This document shows positions 15,166-22,649 of a stretch of DNA of 25,262 nucleotides, one piece after another (the stretch's first letter is position 1; every line of letters starts with the position of its first letter). The translations under genes and the position numbers were made by a program. The notes under the pieces were generated by a model. It was not told the origin of the DNA and did no database searches. It saw nothing but the letters and a program-made list of their open reading frames with translations. Source of the stretch: Bifidobacterium breve (GTDB lineage Bacteria > Actinomycetota > Acidimicrobiia > IMCC26256); assembly GCA_945907055.1 (NCBI GenBank), contig CAMDSG010000006.1:1-25262 (forward strand). Reading direction: 5' to 3'.

Positions 15166-16610
15166 TAGGCGTTCTTCTCTAGATCGCGCTGCTTGGCGAG
15201 GACACTCTCTACGTTGCCGACGTTGAAGAACGCCTGCTCGGGGACATCATCCAAGTCGCCGTTTGCAAGCATCTCGAAGGACTCAATAGTCTCGTCAATC
15301 GGTACGAAGATACCGGGGAGTCCGGTGAATACCTCGCCAACGAAGAACGGCTGAGACAAGAAGCGCTGAATCTTGCGCGCACGGTTAACCGTGATCTTGT
15401 CCTCCTCTGAGAGCTCGTCGAGACCAAGAATCGCAATGATGTCTTGAAGCTCTTTGTAGCGCTGGAGAATCTCTTGAACGCGGCGTGCAACGTTGTAGTG
15501 GCGTGCACCAACAATCTCAGGGGTGAGGATGTTGGAGGTAGAGGCAAGCGGGTCAACGGCCGGGTAGATACCGAGGGCTGCGATCTGACGGGATAGCTCA
15601 GTCGTGGCGTCAAGGTGGGTGAAGGTCGTGAACGGAGCAGGGTCTGTGTAGTCGTCAGCAGGCACATAAACAGCCTGGAGCGATGTAATCGAGTGACCCT
15701 TGGTTGAGGTGATGCGCTCCTGTAGTTCACCCATCTCGTCAGCGAGAGTGGGCTGGTAACCCACAGCAGATGGCATACGACCTAGAAGGGTCGATACCTC
15801 AGATCCAGCCTGCACGAAGCGGAAAATGTTGTCCACGAAGAGAAGAACATCTTGGTTCTTAACATCGCGGAAGTACTCAGCGATTGTGAGTGCACTAAGT
15901 GCAACACGCAGACGCACACCTGGCGGCTCATCCATCTGGCCGTATACGAGTGCAGCTTTCTCGATAACCCCGGACTCCTGCATCTCGATCCAGAGGTCCG
16001 TACCTTCACGTGTGCGCTCGCCTACACCGGCGAACACCGATACTCCACCGTGCTGTGTTGCAACACGGTTGATCATCTCTTGAATTAGAACGGTCTTGCC
16101 TACGCCGGCTCCACCGAAGAGTCCGATCTTTCCACCCTGTACATATGGCTCAAGGAGGTCGATGACCTTGATGCCGGTCTCGAACATGAGAGCTCGTGGC
16201 TCTAGCTGGTCGAATGCGGGCGGCGGGCGGTGAATCTCCCAGCGGTCATCAATGTTCGTGAGTTCCTCTGCGGTGATATCGAGAGGCTCGCCAAGAACGT
16301 TGAATACGTGGCCGAGTACGCCGTCGCCGACGGGCATTGAGATGCCATGGCCGGTGTTGCGCACGAGAGTTCCGCGCTTGAGACCGTCGGTGGGCTTCAT
16401 GCAGATAACGCGCACTCGCCCTGCACCAACCTGCTGAGCAACCTCTGCCGGGACAGTAATCGTCTCTCCCTCGAGGACAATATCCATCTCGAGAAGTGAG
16501 TTGATCTCAGGCAGCGAACCCGTTGGGAACTCGACGTCCACGACGGGTCCGGCGATAGCGATTACTCGCCCGTCCTTTAGAACCTTGTTTGAATCAGCGG
16601 TCATTGTCAT
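15165..16610 (-). CDS. atpD: F1Fo ATP synthase beta subunit
   Basis: A 481-residue catalytic subunit, of standard length. Walker A is GGAGVGKT (166–173), the catalytic Glu198 is in 'GERTREG', Walker B is 'VLLFVD' (255–260), and the mobile DELSEED-like segment reads 'LDELSEED'. It forms the three catalytic sites for ATP synthesis on the inner side of the membrane. The ATG at 16610 has AAGGAG 11 nt upstream in the 31-bp gap after atpG; an ATG two codons further in is less well spaced. Confidence 0.98.
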   Translation of the reverse strand: MTMTADSNKVLKDGRVIAIAGPVVDVEFPTGSLPEINSLLEMDIVLEGETITVPAEVAQQVGAGRVRVICMKPTDGLKRGTLVRNTGHGISMPVGDGVLGHVFNVLGEPLDITAEELTNIDDRWEIHRPPPAFDQLEPRALMFETGIKVIDLLEPYVQGGKIGLFGGAGVGKTVLIQEMINRVATQHGGVSVFAGVGERTREGTDLWIEMQESGVIEKAALVYGQMDEPPGVRLRVALSALTIAEYFRDVKNQDVLLFVDNIFRFVQAGSEVSTLLGRMPSAVGYQPTLADEMGELQERITSTKGHSITSLQAVYVPADDYTDPAPFTTFTHLDATTELSRQIAALGIYPAVDPLASTSNILTPEIVGARHYNVARRVQEILQRYKELQDIIAILGLDELSEEDKITVNRARKIQRFLSQPFFVGEVFTGLPGIFVPIDETIESFEMLANGDLDDVPEQAFFNVGNVESVLAKQRDLEKNA

Positions 16611-16641
16611 CTTGTTTGATGCTCCTTCTTATGGCCTGGGC

Positions 16642-17637
16642 CTAGTTGTCGGGCCCTGCGCCCTGATGCTCGAGGTAGTCACGTTCAAACGCTATTGCGC
16701 GTGCTGCAGAGTCTTCATCTGCGTCGGCGTCGCTAGAGGAGAGTGCCTCTGCTCCACCAACGATCTCCATAATCTCGGTCGTGATCGCGTCCTGACGAGC
16801 GCGGTTCATAACTCGAGACAGCTCTTTAATTAGTTCTTCAGCATTATCTGTCGCTGCCTTCATGGCTCGCTGGCGTGCAGCGTGCTCTGAGGCTCCGGCG
16901 TTTAGGAGCGCTGCGAAGATGCGGGCCTCAATGTACTTAGGGAGAATATCTGCGAGAAGCGCCTCTGGGGAGCTCTCAAATTCGTACGAAGCGGTAGCCG
17001 AGTTTGAGGACTCGTCTCCGGGCTTTCCATCGCCGCCGCTGATCACTTCACGCTCTAGAGGGAGCAGCGGTCTACGTACAACCTCTTGCTTACCGGCGGA
17101 GATGAATCGCGTATAGATGAGTTCGACCTTGTCGTACTCCTCGTTGATGAATCGCTCGCTAACCAGCTGCCCGATTGCGCGTGCATCCTCGTAAGAAGGC
17201 TGATCCGAGAATCCAGTAAACGCATTGTCGATTCTAAAATCACGGTATCGGAAGTAGCCCTCAGCCTTACGCCCGACAAGGATTAACGCGTACTCGGCTC
17301 CGATTTCTTCGTCCTCAAGAATCGACCCCTCGGCTGCACGAACAACAGAGGAGTTATACGCTCCACATAGCCCACGGTCGGCAGTGATAACAATGTGCGC
17401 CGAACGCTTTACCCTCTCGCGAGGCTTCAGGATCGGGCTGTTGATGCTGCCTCCGCCTGCGGCGAGATCTGCAACTACCTTGGTGATCAATTCGCTGTAA
17501 GGAAGCGCGCCTTTTACTGCAGCCTGAGCCTTGACGATCCGACTACCCGCTATGAGCTCCATAGCGCGCGTGATCTTCTTGGTTGAGCGTACGGAGGAGA
17601 TCCGTCGCTTGAGGATGCGCTCTTGGCCGCCGGCCAT
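16642..17637 (-). CDS. atpG: F1Fo ATP synthase gamma subunit with C-terminal tail
   Basis: A 331-residue central-shaft subunit. The N-terminal helix 'RRISSVRSTKKITRAMELIA' and the C-terminal helix ending 'TTEIMEIVGGAEAL' form the coiled shaft, and the Rossmann-like middle contains 'ITADRGLCGAYN'. Gamma subunits normally end near 'GGAEAL'. Here 32 further residues (300–331) follow, acidic at first (SSSDADADED) and then helical-looking. A polar loop around 200–220 (GGDGKPGDESSNSATAS) is also long. The ATG at 17637 is 19 bp after atpA, with AGGG close upstream. Confidence 0.95.
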   Translation of the reverse strand: MAGGQERILKRRISSVRSTKKITRAMELIAGSRIVKAQAAVKGALPYSELITKVVADLAAGGGSINSPILKPRERVKRSAHIVITADRGLCGAYNSSVVRAAEGSILEDEEIGAEYALILVGRKAEGYFRYRDFRIDNAFTGFSDQPSYEDARAIGQLVSERFINEEYDKVELIYTRFISAGKQEVVRRPLLPLEREVISGGDGKPGDESSNSATASYEFESSPEALLADILPKYIEARIFAALLNAGASEHAARQRAMKAATDNAEELIKELSRVMNRARQDAITTEIMEIVGGAEALSSSDADADEDSAARAIAFERDYLEHQGAGPDN

Positions 17638-17656
17638 CTGTCCCTATCCCCCGCTA

Positions 17657-19294
17657 CTACTCGGTTGGGAGAGTCTTGGTTGACTCGGCGTCGCCGAGTG
17701 CCTCAGCATCTGGATCAGGGGTGCCAGTCCCGGCAGCGGCCTCTGCAGCATTAGCGGCACGGAAAGCAACCTTGACATCCTCAATAGCTGCAAGCATGCG
17801 TCCTTCGTCTGGCAGGGTTCCCGTATCACGAATGTGTGAAAGAAGATCTGCGTAACGAGAGTGGAATGCATCGAGAAGGGCTGCCTCGAAGGCCTTGATC
17901 TGTGATACCTCGATGTCAAGGAGAAGTCGCTCTTTACCTCCACCAACGCGATCTTTACGCGCTGTACCGGAGAAGATGACAACTACCTGATCCTCTACTG
18001 GCATTGGAGAGTTAAGCGGCTGCTTGAGCAACTCAACAAGGCGGTAACCACTCTCAAGCTGCTCCTTGGAGACAGCGTCAAGGTCTGAACCAAATGTTGC
18101 GAATGCCTCGAGGTCGCGGAACTGTGCGAGGTCGAGCTTGAGGGTTCCAGCTACGCCCTTCATTGCCTTGATCTGTGCAGCGCTACCGACTCGCGATACC
18201 GAGATACCTACATCTACAGCGGGGCGCACACCAGACTTGAAGAGGTCGTCCTGAAGGTAAATCTGACCATCGGTGATTGAGATCACGTTGGTTGGGATAT
18301 ACGCAGAGACGTCGCCTGCCTTGGTCTCAATGATTGGGAGCGCTGTAAGAGAACCAGCACCTAGATCATCGGAGAGCTTCGCAGCACGCTCGAGAAGACG
18401 GCTGTGGAGGTAGAAAACGTCACCCGGGTAAGCCTCGCGACCTGGTGGGCGGCGGAGCAACAATGAGAGCTGACGATAGGCCTCAGCCTGCTTGGAGAGG
18501 TCGTCGTATACAACGAGTGCGTGGTCGCCGTTCTCCATCCACTCCTGCCCAATGGCAGAACCCGTGTAAGGAGCGAGGTACTTGAATACTGCCTCGTCAC
18601 CCGCAGGGGCGTTTACAACAACTGTGTACTCCATTGCGCCGTAACGCTCAAGAGTCGCAACAGTCTGTGCAACCGATGACGCCTTCTGGCCAACAGCGAC
18701 ATAGATGCATTTCACACCTGAACCGCGCTGGTTAAGAATTGTGTCAATTGCGATCGTGGTCTTGCCTGTCTTGCGGTCACCAATGATCAACTCGCGTTGT
18801 CCGCGGCCGATCGGAACCATTCCGTCTACAGCCTTGATACCGGTCTGCAGTGGCTCGTGTACAGGCTTACGCCCTACGATTCCAGGGGCCTGGACCTCAA
18901 GACGACGAGTCTTGTCGGTACCGAGCGGACCCTTACCGTCGATGGGCTGGGCCAATGCGTTTACTACGCGACCTAGAAGGGCGTCGCCTACCGGCACGGC
19001 GAGAATGCGACCGGTTGCGCGCACTGCCTTACCTTCTTCAACGCCCTCAGCGCGGCCAAGCACAACTGCACCAATGGCGTCCTCGTCAAGGTTGAGGGCA
19101 AGACCAAGAAGGCCACCCTCAAACTCGAGAAGCTCATTGACTGCAGTATTGGGGAGGCCCGCAACGCGTGCGACACCATCGCCAACGCTTAGTACCTGCC
19201 CAACCTGCTCTGCAGCAAGAGTTGGTGAGAATGAATCAACGTGCTTGCGCAGCGCTGCGGCAATATCGGCTGCGTTAATTGTCAGCTCAGCCAT
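17657..19294 (-). CDS. atpA: F1Fo ATP synthase alpha subunit
   Basis: A 545-residue alpha subunit with Walker A GDRKTGKT (172–179) and the catalytic-site arginine in 'GISVSRVGSA'. It carries non-catalytic nucleotide sites and contacts the delta subunit through its N-terminus. The frame opens at 19345, but the ATG at 19294 has AAGGAG 10 nt upstream, gives the usual N-terminus (MAELTINAADIAAALRKHV), and lies 1 nt after the atpH stop, so it is chosen. After the normal end near 'FRAAN' there is a tail of about 30 residues rich in Ala, Asp, Glu and Pro. Confidence 0.97.
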   Translation of the reverse strand: MAELTINAADIAAALRKHVDSFSPTLAAEQVGQVLSVGDGVARVAGLPNTAVNELLEFEGGLLGLALNLDEDAIGAVVLGRAEGVEEGKAVRATGRILAVPVGDALLGRVVNALAQPIDGKGPLGTDKTRRLEVQAPGIVGRKPVHEPLQTGIKAVDGMVPIGRGQRELIIGDRKTGKTTIAIDTILNQRGSGVKCIYVAVGQKASSVAQTVATLERYGAMEYTVVVNAPAGDEAVFKYLAPYTGSAIGQEWMENGDHALVVYDDLSKQAEAYRQLSLLLRRPPGREAYPGDVFYLHSRLLERAAKLSDDLGAGSLTALPIIETKAGDVSAYIPTNVISITDGQIYLQDDLFKSGVRPAVDVGISVSRVGSAAQIKAMKGVAGTLKLDLAQFRDLEAFATFGSDLDAVSKEQLESGYRLVELLKQPLNSPMPVEDQVVVIFSGTARKDRVGGGKERLLLDIEVSQIKAFEAALLDAFHSRYADLLSHIRDTGTLPDEGRMLAAIEDVKVAFRAANAAEAAAGTGTPDPDAEALGDAESTKTLPTE

Positions 19295-19295
19295 G

Positions 19296-19823
19296 TCAGA
19301 TCTGCTCCTTGAGTTGCTCGAGCCTGTGACGGACGGTCCCGTCAATAACAGTGTCGCCGACGCGGGCCACTAGACCCCCGAGAACCTTCGGATCAACGAC
19401 GACTTTTACTTCTACTTTCTTACCCACAGCGCGACCAATTGCAATAGCAAGGCGCTCTTGCTGCCCTGCGTCAAGCTCAATTGCGCTGCGTACCTCGGCG
19501 ACTTCGTGCTCACGACCCTCTGTTGATTTCTTGACAAAGAGATCGATAATCGCTGGAAGATCACTGCCTCTGCCCGCAGCAACCACGAGCGATGCAAGCG
19601 CAGTTGAAGAACTAAGAGCCTTAGCCCCCATCAACTCTGCAACCACTGCAACTCGACGCTCTGCTGGGAGTGAAGGGTCAACAAGTGCTGAACGTAGAGA
19701 GTCGTTGGCCTCGAATGTTCGGGCAAAACGAAATAGCTCGTCCTCGATCTCGTCGACGTGCCCCTCGGCACGCGCGATTACGAGGAACGCCTCTGCGTAA
19801 GCCTCGACGCGCTCCGCACTCAT
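19296..19823 (-). CDS. atpH: F1Fo ATP synthase delta subunit
   Basis: A 175-residue peripheral-stalk subunit (OSCP homologue) linking the b stalk to the top of F1. The N-terminal helical domain begins 'VEAYAEAFLVIARAEG', and the C-terminal part carries 'AIELDAGQQERLAIAIGRAVGKKVEVKVVVDPKVLGG', then 'GDTVIDGTVRHRLEQLK', the standard end of the family. It is a separate protein, not fused to b as in mycobacteria. The ATG overlaps the atpF stop (ATGA). Confidence 0.95.
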   Translation of the reverse strand: MSAERVEAYAEAFLVIARAEGHVDEIEDELFRFARTFEANDSLRSALVDPSLPAERRVAVVAELMGAKALSSSTALASLVVAAGRGSDLPAIIDLFVKKSTEGREHEVAEVRSAIELDAGQQERLAIAIGRAVGKKVEVKVVVDPKVLGGLVARVGDTVIDGTVRHRLEQLKEQI

Positions 19824-20521
19824 GCCCGGCTGCCCCCAACCTCATTGATGAAGGACTCGACGAGAGCCGTCTGAGTCGCAGCATCGAGATTGTGCTGAAC
19901 AATGCGCTCCGCAAGCCCAATGGACATCGCTGCCACCTGAGTCTGAAGATCTGCCATGGCGCGCTCTGTTGCGAGAGCTGCGTCAGCGTTGGCGCGTGCG
20001 CGTACATCAGCGGCATCCGCCTCCGCTCGGGCAATCAGGTCGATTCGCACCTGCTCTGCAGCCTTGCGTGCCTCATCTACCAAGCCTGCGCCCTCGGCAC
20101 GAGCCTCTGCGAGGATCTTCTCGTGGTCGGAGTCAGCGGCCTGCGCTGCGCTCTTAGCCTGCTCGGCTGCCTCGAGGTCTCCACGTATCTTGTCTTCACG
20201 ATCCGCTAGCCCCTTACGAAGTGCAGGGAAGCCGAACTTGATGAGTCCGAAGGCGACGATTGCAAAGGACAGGCCTCCCCAGAAGAGCTCACCTGTCTCA
20301 GGCAGGATTGGGCTAGGTGCTGAGTAGCAGCCCTTTGCCTCGTCGTCGAAGAGGGCAGCGTCTCCCTTGCCCTCTTCCACAGCCGCTTCATACTTCTCAG
20401 CAGCCTTCAACAAGCACTCTGAAACCTCTCCTGCCGCCCCACTTGCGTGAGCCGTTAGAGGCATCGCTATGACCATGCTTGATGAGAGCATTGCTACCGC
20501 TAGCAGTCTCTGGATGCGCAT
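19820..20521 (-). CDS. atpF: F1Fo ATP synthase b subunit with N-terminal signal peptide and Cys-containing extension
   Basis: A 233-residue b subunit, far longer than the usual 155–175. Residues 81–100 (WGGLSFAIVAFGLIKFGFPA) are the membrane anchor. The long charged, Ala-rich helix that follows is the stalk, ending near the delta-binding region. Before the anchor there is an apparent signal peptide (1–27: basic start, hydrophobic core, AHA site). About 50 polar residues then carry two cysteines (Cys36, Cys65) and the junction 'PSPILPETGE'. With N-out topology this extension would lie outside the membrane. The ATG at 20521 has a strong GAAGGGAAGGGA upstream, and no other in-frame ATG lies between residue 20 and the anchor, so the extension looks real. 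Confidence 0.93.
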   Translation of the reverse strand: MRIQRLLAVAMLSSSMVIAMPLTAHASGAAGEVSECLLKAAEKYEAAVEEGKGDAALFDDEAKGCYSAPSPILPETGELFWGGLSFAIVAFGLIKFGFPALRKGLADREDKIRGDLEAAEQAKSAAQAADSDHEKILAEARAEGAGLVDEARKAAEQVRIDLIARAEADAADVRARANADAALATERAMADLQTQVAAMSIGLAERIVQHNLDAATQTALVESFINEVGGSRA

Positions 20522-20554
20522 TGCGCGTCCCTTCCCTTCGTGCGCCGTGGCGCC

Positions 20555-20632
20555 TAGATGACTTAGATGACTGAATAAATTAGATGACTTAGATGACTGA
20601 ATAAATTAGATGACTTAGATGACTAAATAAAT
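20555..20632 (-). repeat. 26-bp tandem repeat, three copies, in the atpE–atpF spacer
   Basis: Copies at 20555–20580 and 20581–20606 are identical; the third (20607–20632) differs by one base. Each holds two internal TAGATGACT-type subunits and an AT-rich AATAAAT end. The third copy runs into the atpE stop codon (20632–20634), and the last atpE codons partly resemble the unit, which suggests expansion from the gene end. The 33 bp between the array and atpF hold the atpF ribosome binding site. Confidence 0.95.
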
Positions 20633-20880
20633 TAGATGAACTTGATAACGAAACCGATGAGGGCAAGTGCCTCAGCGAAGGCAATACCCAAGAACATTGT
20701 GGTGCGGACGTTTCCGGCCATCTCTGGCTGGCGTGCCATTGCCTGAACCGACTGACCGACTAGATAGCCGATACCGATTCCGGGGCCAATTGCGGCGAGG
20801 CCATAACCAACAGCGCTGAGGCCGTCCTTAAAGCCGGCGTCAGTAATACCAGTTGCGGCCAGGTTCATGAGAGTGCTCAT
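20632..20880 (-). CDS. atpE: F1Fo ATP synthase c subunit
   Basis: An 82-residue two-helix ring subunit. The first helix contains the glycine-rich 'GPGIGIG' (32–38), the polar loop is 'ARQPE' (49–53), and the proton-carrying Glu70 is in 'GIAFAEALALIGF'. The extra polar residues of sodium-type rings are not seen, so proton coupling is expected. The ATG at 20880 has AAGGAG (20891–20896) 10 nt upstream. Unlike most junctions of this operon, both sides of atpE are long spacers (145 bp and 110 bp) made largely of tandem repeats. The c subunit is needed in about 8–15 copies per complex, so these spacers may set its expression. Confidence 0.97.
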   Translation of the reverse strand: MSTLMNLAATGITDAGFKDGLSAVGYGLAAIGPGIGIGYLVGQSVQAMARQPEMAGNVRTTMFLGIAFAEALALIGFVIKFI

Positions 20881-20890
20881 GTTAGGTGTT

Positions 20891-20896
20891 CTCCTT
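20891..20896 (-). promoter_or_regulatory. Ribosome binding site of atpE at the end of a repeat array
   Basis: The minus strand reads AAGGAG 10 nt before the atpE ATG. It directly abuts the last unit of the repeat array at 20895–20954. Confidence 0.55.
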
Positions 20897-20954
20897 ATTA
20901 TTTAGGGCTGTTATTATTTAGGCTGTTATTTAGGGCTGTAATGGTTTAGTGCTG
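20895..20954 (-). repeat. 13–16-bp degenerate tandem repeat, about four copies, before atpE
   Basis: Plus-strand units ending in TTTAGGGCTG lie at 20895–20910 and 20926–20938. A copy lacking one G is at 20911–20925, and a diverged copy at 20939–20954. On the mRNA strand the unit reads roughly CAGCCCTAAATAA and ends in the atpE ribosome binding site. Every unit carries stop triplets. Confidence 0.85.
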
Positions 20955-20961
20955 TATTTCT

Positions 20962-21003
20962 CTTGACTATTAGTACTTGACTATTAGTACTTGACTACTA
21001 GTA
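20962..21003 (-). repeat. 14-bp tandem repeat, three copies, atpB–atpE spacer
   Basis: CTTGACTATTAGTA occurs at 20962–20975 and 20976–20989. A third copy at 20990–21003 has one change. The unit length is not a multiple of three, so its stop triplets fall in different frames along the array. Confidence 0.95.
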
Positions 21004-21030
21004 CTGCTATTAATTAGTACTGCTATTAAT
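20999..21030 (-). repeat. 16-bp tandem repeat, two perfect copies, over the atpB stop codon
   Basis: TAGTACTGCTATTAAT is present at 20999–21014 and 21015–21030. The second copy covers the atpB stop codon (21026–21028). The array shares the TAGTACT junction with the neighbouring 14-bp array. Confidence 0.95.
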
Positions 21031-21808
21031 GCTCGGGGTGGACAGACTCGCCGATGTAGACGGCTGTAAGGATCGTGAAGATATAGGCCTGCAGCAAGGC
21101 AACTAGCACCTCGAATGCAGTCATGAATACCAGCCCAAAGAAGGGCAGCGGTACGAATGCGATTTGGTACCAGCCGCTGGTGTGCTTCATGAGCTCTATG
21201 CACATGACGGCAAAGACTGTCAGCAGTACGTGCCCGGCCACCATATTTGCGAAGAGTCGCACAGCGAGCGAGAAGGGTCGCACGAGGTACTTGGAGATGA
21301 ACTCAATCGGGATAACCAAGATGTAGAGCGGCTTGGGCACTCCCGAAGGGGTGATGTTCTTAAAGATGTAGAGGGGTCCCTGCGCCTTAAAGCCAGCACC
21401 GATGAAGACAACCCAGACGATGATCGCAAGCAATCCCGGGAGTGCAATTCGGGCTGTGGCCGGGAACTGAATCCCAGGAATAATGGACCAGATGTTGATG
21501 AAGAGAATGTAGAAGAACAACGACGCTAGAAACGGCGTCCACTTCTTTCCCTCTTCCGGGCCCATCACCTCTACGGCGATCTGAGACTCGATGGCGAGGT
21601 AGCCGGACTCCGCTACGTTCTGCAGACCGGTAGGAACAAGCGCGCGCTTACGCCCTCCGATAAGAAAGATCGTTAAGCAGATAACCATGGATACAAGAAC
21701 CATGATCCCTGTTTTATTAAGCGCAAAATCAGTACCTCCGAAGAGAACCGGCTTCCACTGAAATAACTCTGTGATCCCGTCAGGGAACAACTCGGCGACG
21801 ACGGTCAC
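21026..21808 (-). CDS. atpB: F1Fo ATP synthase a subunit
   Basis: A 260-residue polytopic membrane protein forming the proton half-channels. The essential arginine is Arg184 in 'RPFSLAVRLFANMVAGH'. The conserved late helix 'FEVLVALLQAYIFTILTAVYIG' follows. Five or six membrane segments are visible, for example 33–51 and 93–112. The start is a GTG at 21808 that overlaps the TGA of the preceding gene (GTGA) and has a strong AAGGAGG (21813–21819) upstream, so a weak start codon is paired with a strong binding site. The C-terminal codons run into the first tandem repeat. Confidence 0.96.
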   Translation of the reverse strand: MTVVAELFPDGITELFQWKPVLFGGTDFALNKTGIMVLVSMVICLTIFLIGGRKRALVPTGLQNVAESGYLAIESQIAVEVMGPEEGKKWTPFLASLFFYILFINIWSIIPGIQFPATARIALPGLLAIIVWVVFIGAGFKAQGPLYIFKNITPSGVPKPLYILVIPIEFISKYLVRPFSLAVRLFANMVAGHVLLTVFAVMCIELMKHTSGWYQIAFVPLPFFGLVFMTAFEVLVALLQAYIFTILTAVYIGESVHPEH

Positions 21809-22311
21809 CCTTCCTCCTTGCTTACGCGTTGCGAAATTGGTAGCGGTGCATCGGGCTTGAGGCCCGGCGCGCCGAGGGTCAGACTAAGCGATGGCATCTC
21901 CCAAAACAGGAGTCCAAGGTGCATTCCTGCAACCGTAATCACAAAAGCAGCGATGCTCACACTCGGGACCCCAGAGATTGCGACTACTGCTAGGAGGATC
22001 AGGGCGATGCGCAGCACGTACCCACCGATGGCAGCCACTGATACTGCCTCCGGGGAGATGCGGGCCGACCATGTGATGAGGCGCGAGGAGAGTAAGAAGT
22101 TTGCGCAGACCACCAAGACACCCAAAAAGGCTCCAATTGCAGACTTTTTGCCACCTAAAAGAGCGGAGAAAACGATCACAAGAGGGGCGATCAGGAGGGC
22201 TCGTCGGACGATATGGTCGGCTATTCGACTCTCATGATCCTCGGGGAGAATCGCGCGGAGGCCGTTACTCCCAAGAGCATCATCTCTAAACCCATCTCCT
22301 GCAGAGGTCAT
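21805..22311 (-). CDS. atpI: ATP synthase subunit I-like membrane protein
   Basis: A 168-residue protein with four hydrophobic segments: 'ALLIAPLVIVFSALLGG', 'AIGAFLGVLVVCANFLLSS', 'VLRIALILLAVVAISGV' and 'IAAFVITVAGMHLGLLFWE'. A soluble, charged N-terminus of about 35 residues comes first. The size, topology and place just before atpB match the AtpI group, thought to help c-ring assembly or magnesium supply. The sequence family itself is weakly conserved, so the call rests mainly on position and topology. It overlaps both neighbours (ATGA before, GTGA after). Confidence 0.75.
   Translation of the reverse strand: MTSAGDGFRDDALGSNGLRAILPEDHESRIADHIVRRALLIAPLVIVFSALLGGKKSAIGAFLGVLVVCANFLLSSRLITWSARISPEAVSVAAIGGYVLRIALILLAVVAISGVPSVSIAAFVITVAGMHLGLLFWEMPSLSLTLGAPGLKPDAPLPISQRVSKEEG
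21813..21819 (-). promoter_or_regulatory. Strong ribosome binding site for the GTG start of atpB
   Basis: The minus strand reads AAGGAGG, 4 nt before the GTG at 21808. It lies inside the end of the atpI-like gene. Confidence 0.6.
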
Positions 22312-22649
22312 CGGGTCTCCGGCGCTTTCTCGAGCAGCTCTATCCCAGAGTCAGCGTTCGGGCGCTTCTCCCATGGCTTGCCTGCGTCCTCGGCAGCGGA
22401 GGCCGCCTGGTACCTGTAATAAATGGTGGTCACCACAGCGATAAGCCCGATTACTGCAAACAGCACTGTAAAGACCCGACCCGTCCCAAGAATGCCGTCT
22501 AAAAGTGCCCCAAGAAGCCCGAACATCAATGGCCCGAGCACGAAGGTGAGGGAGGTCGATAGAGCATCGGTGTAGCCAGGTTTGGGTTTGGGCACGAATG
22601 CCTTAGGGCGCAACGATTTTGGGAGAAACGATCTTGTACGAGTCGCCAT
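22308..22649 (-). CDS. AtpZ/AtpI-family small membrane protein
   Basis: A 113-residue protein. A basic N-terminus rich in Lys, Pro and Arg (1–25) precedes two membrane helices, 'STSLTFVLGPLMFGLLGALLDGIL' and 'FTVLFAVIGLIAVVTTIYY'. The pattern GLLGALLDGILGTGRVFTVLF matches the 'GxxLGxxLDxxLGTxPxFT' core of AtpZ proteins, which accompany ATP synthase operons and, with AtpI, have been linked to divalent-cation transport. The C-terminal 35 residues are polar. The ATG at 22649 has GGAGGAG at 22654–22660, the strongest binding site in the operon. It is the likely first gene of the ATP synthase operon, after a 146-bp spacer. Confidence 0.82.
   Translation of the reverse strand: MATRTRSFLPKSLRPKAFVPKPKPGYTDALSTSLTFVLGPLMFGLLGALLDGILGTGRVFTVLFAVIGLIAVVTTIYYRYQAASAAEDAGKPWEKRPNADSGIELLEKAPETR

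Noticed and set aside
19295..19345. 17-residue N-terminal extension of AtpA
   Set aside because: It overlaps the end of atpH and is Ser-rich and unlike alpha subunits; the ATG at 19294 has AAGGAG at ideal distance.
20555..21030. CRISPR-like reading of the repeats around atpE
   Set aside because: Units are directly adjacent with no unique spacers, are shorter than CRISPR repeats, and no cas genes are present.
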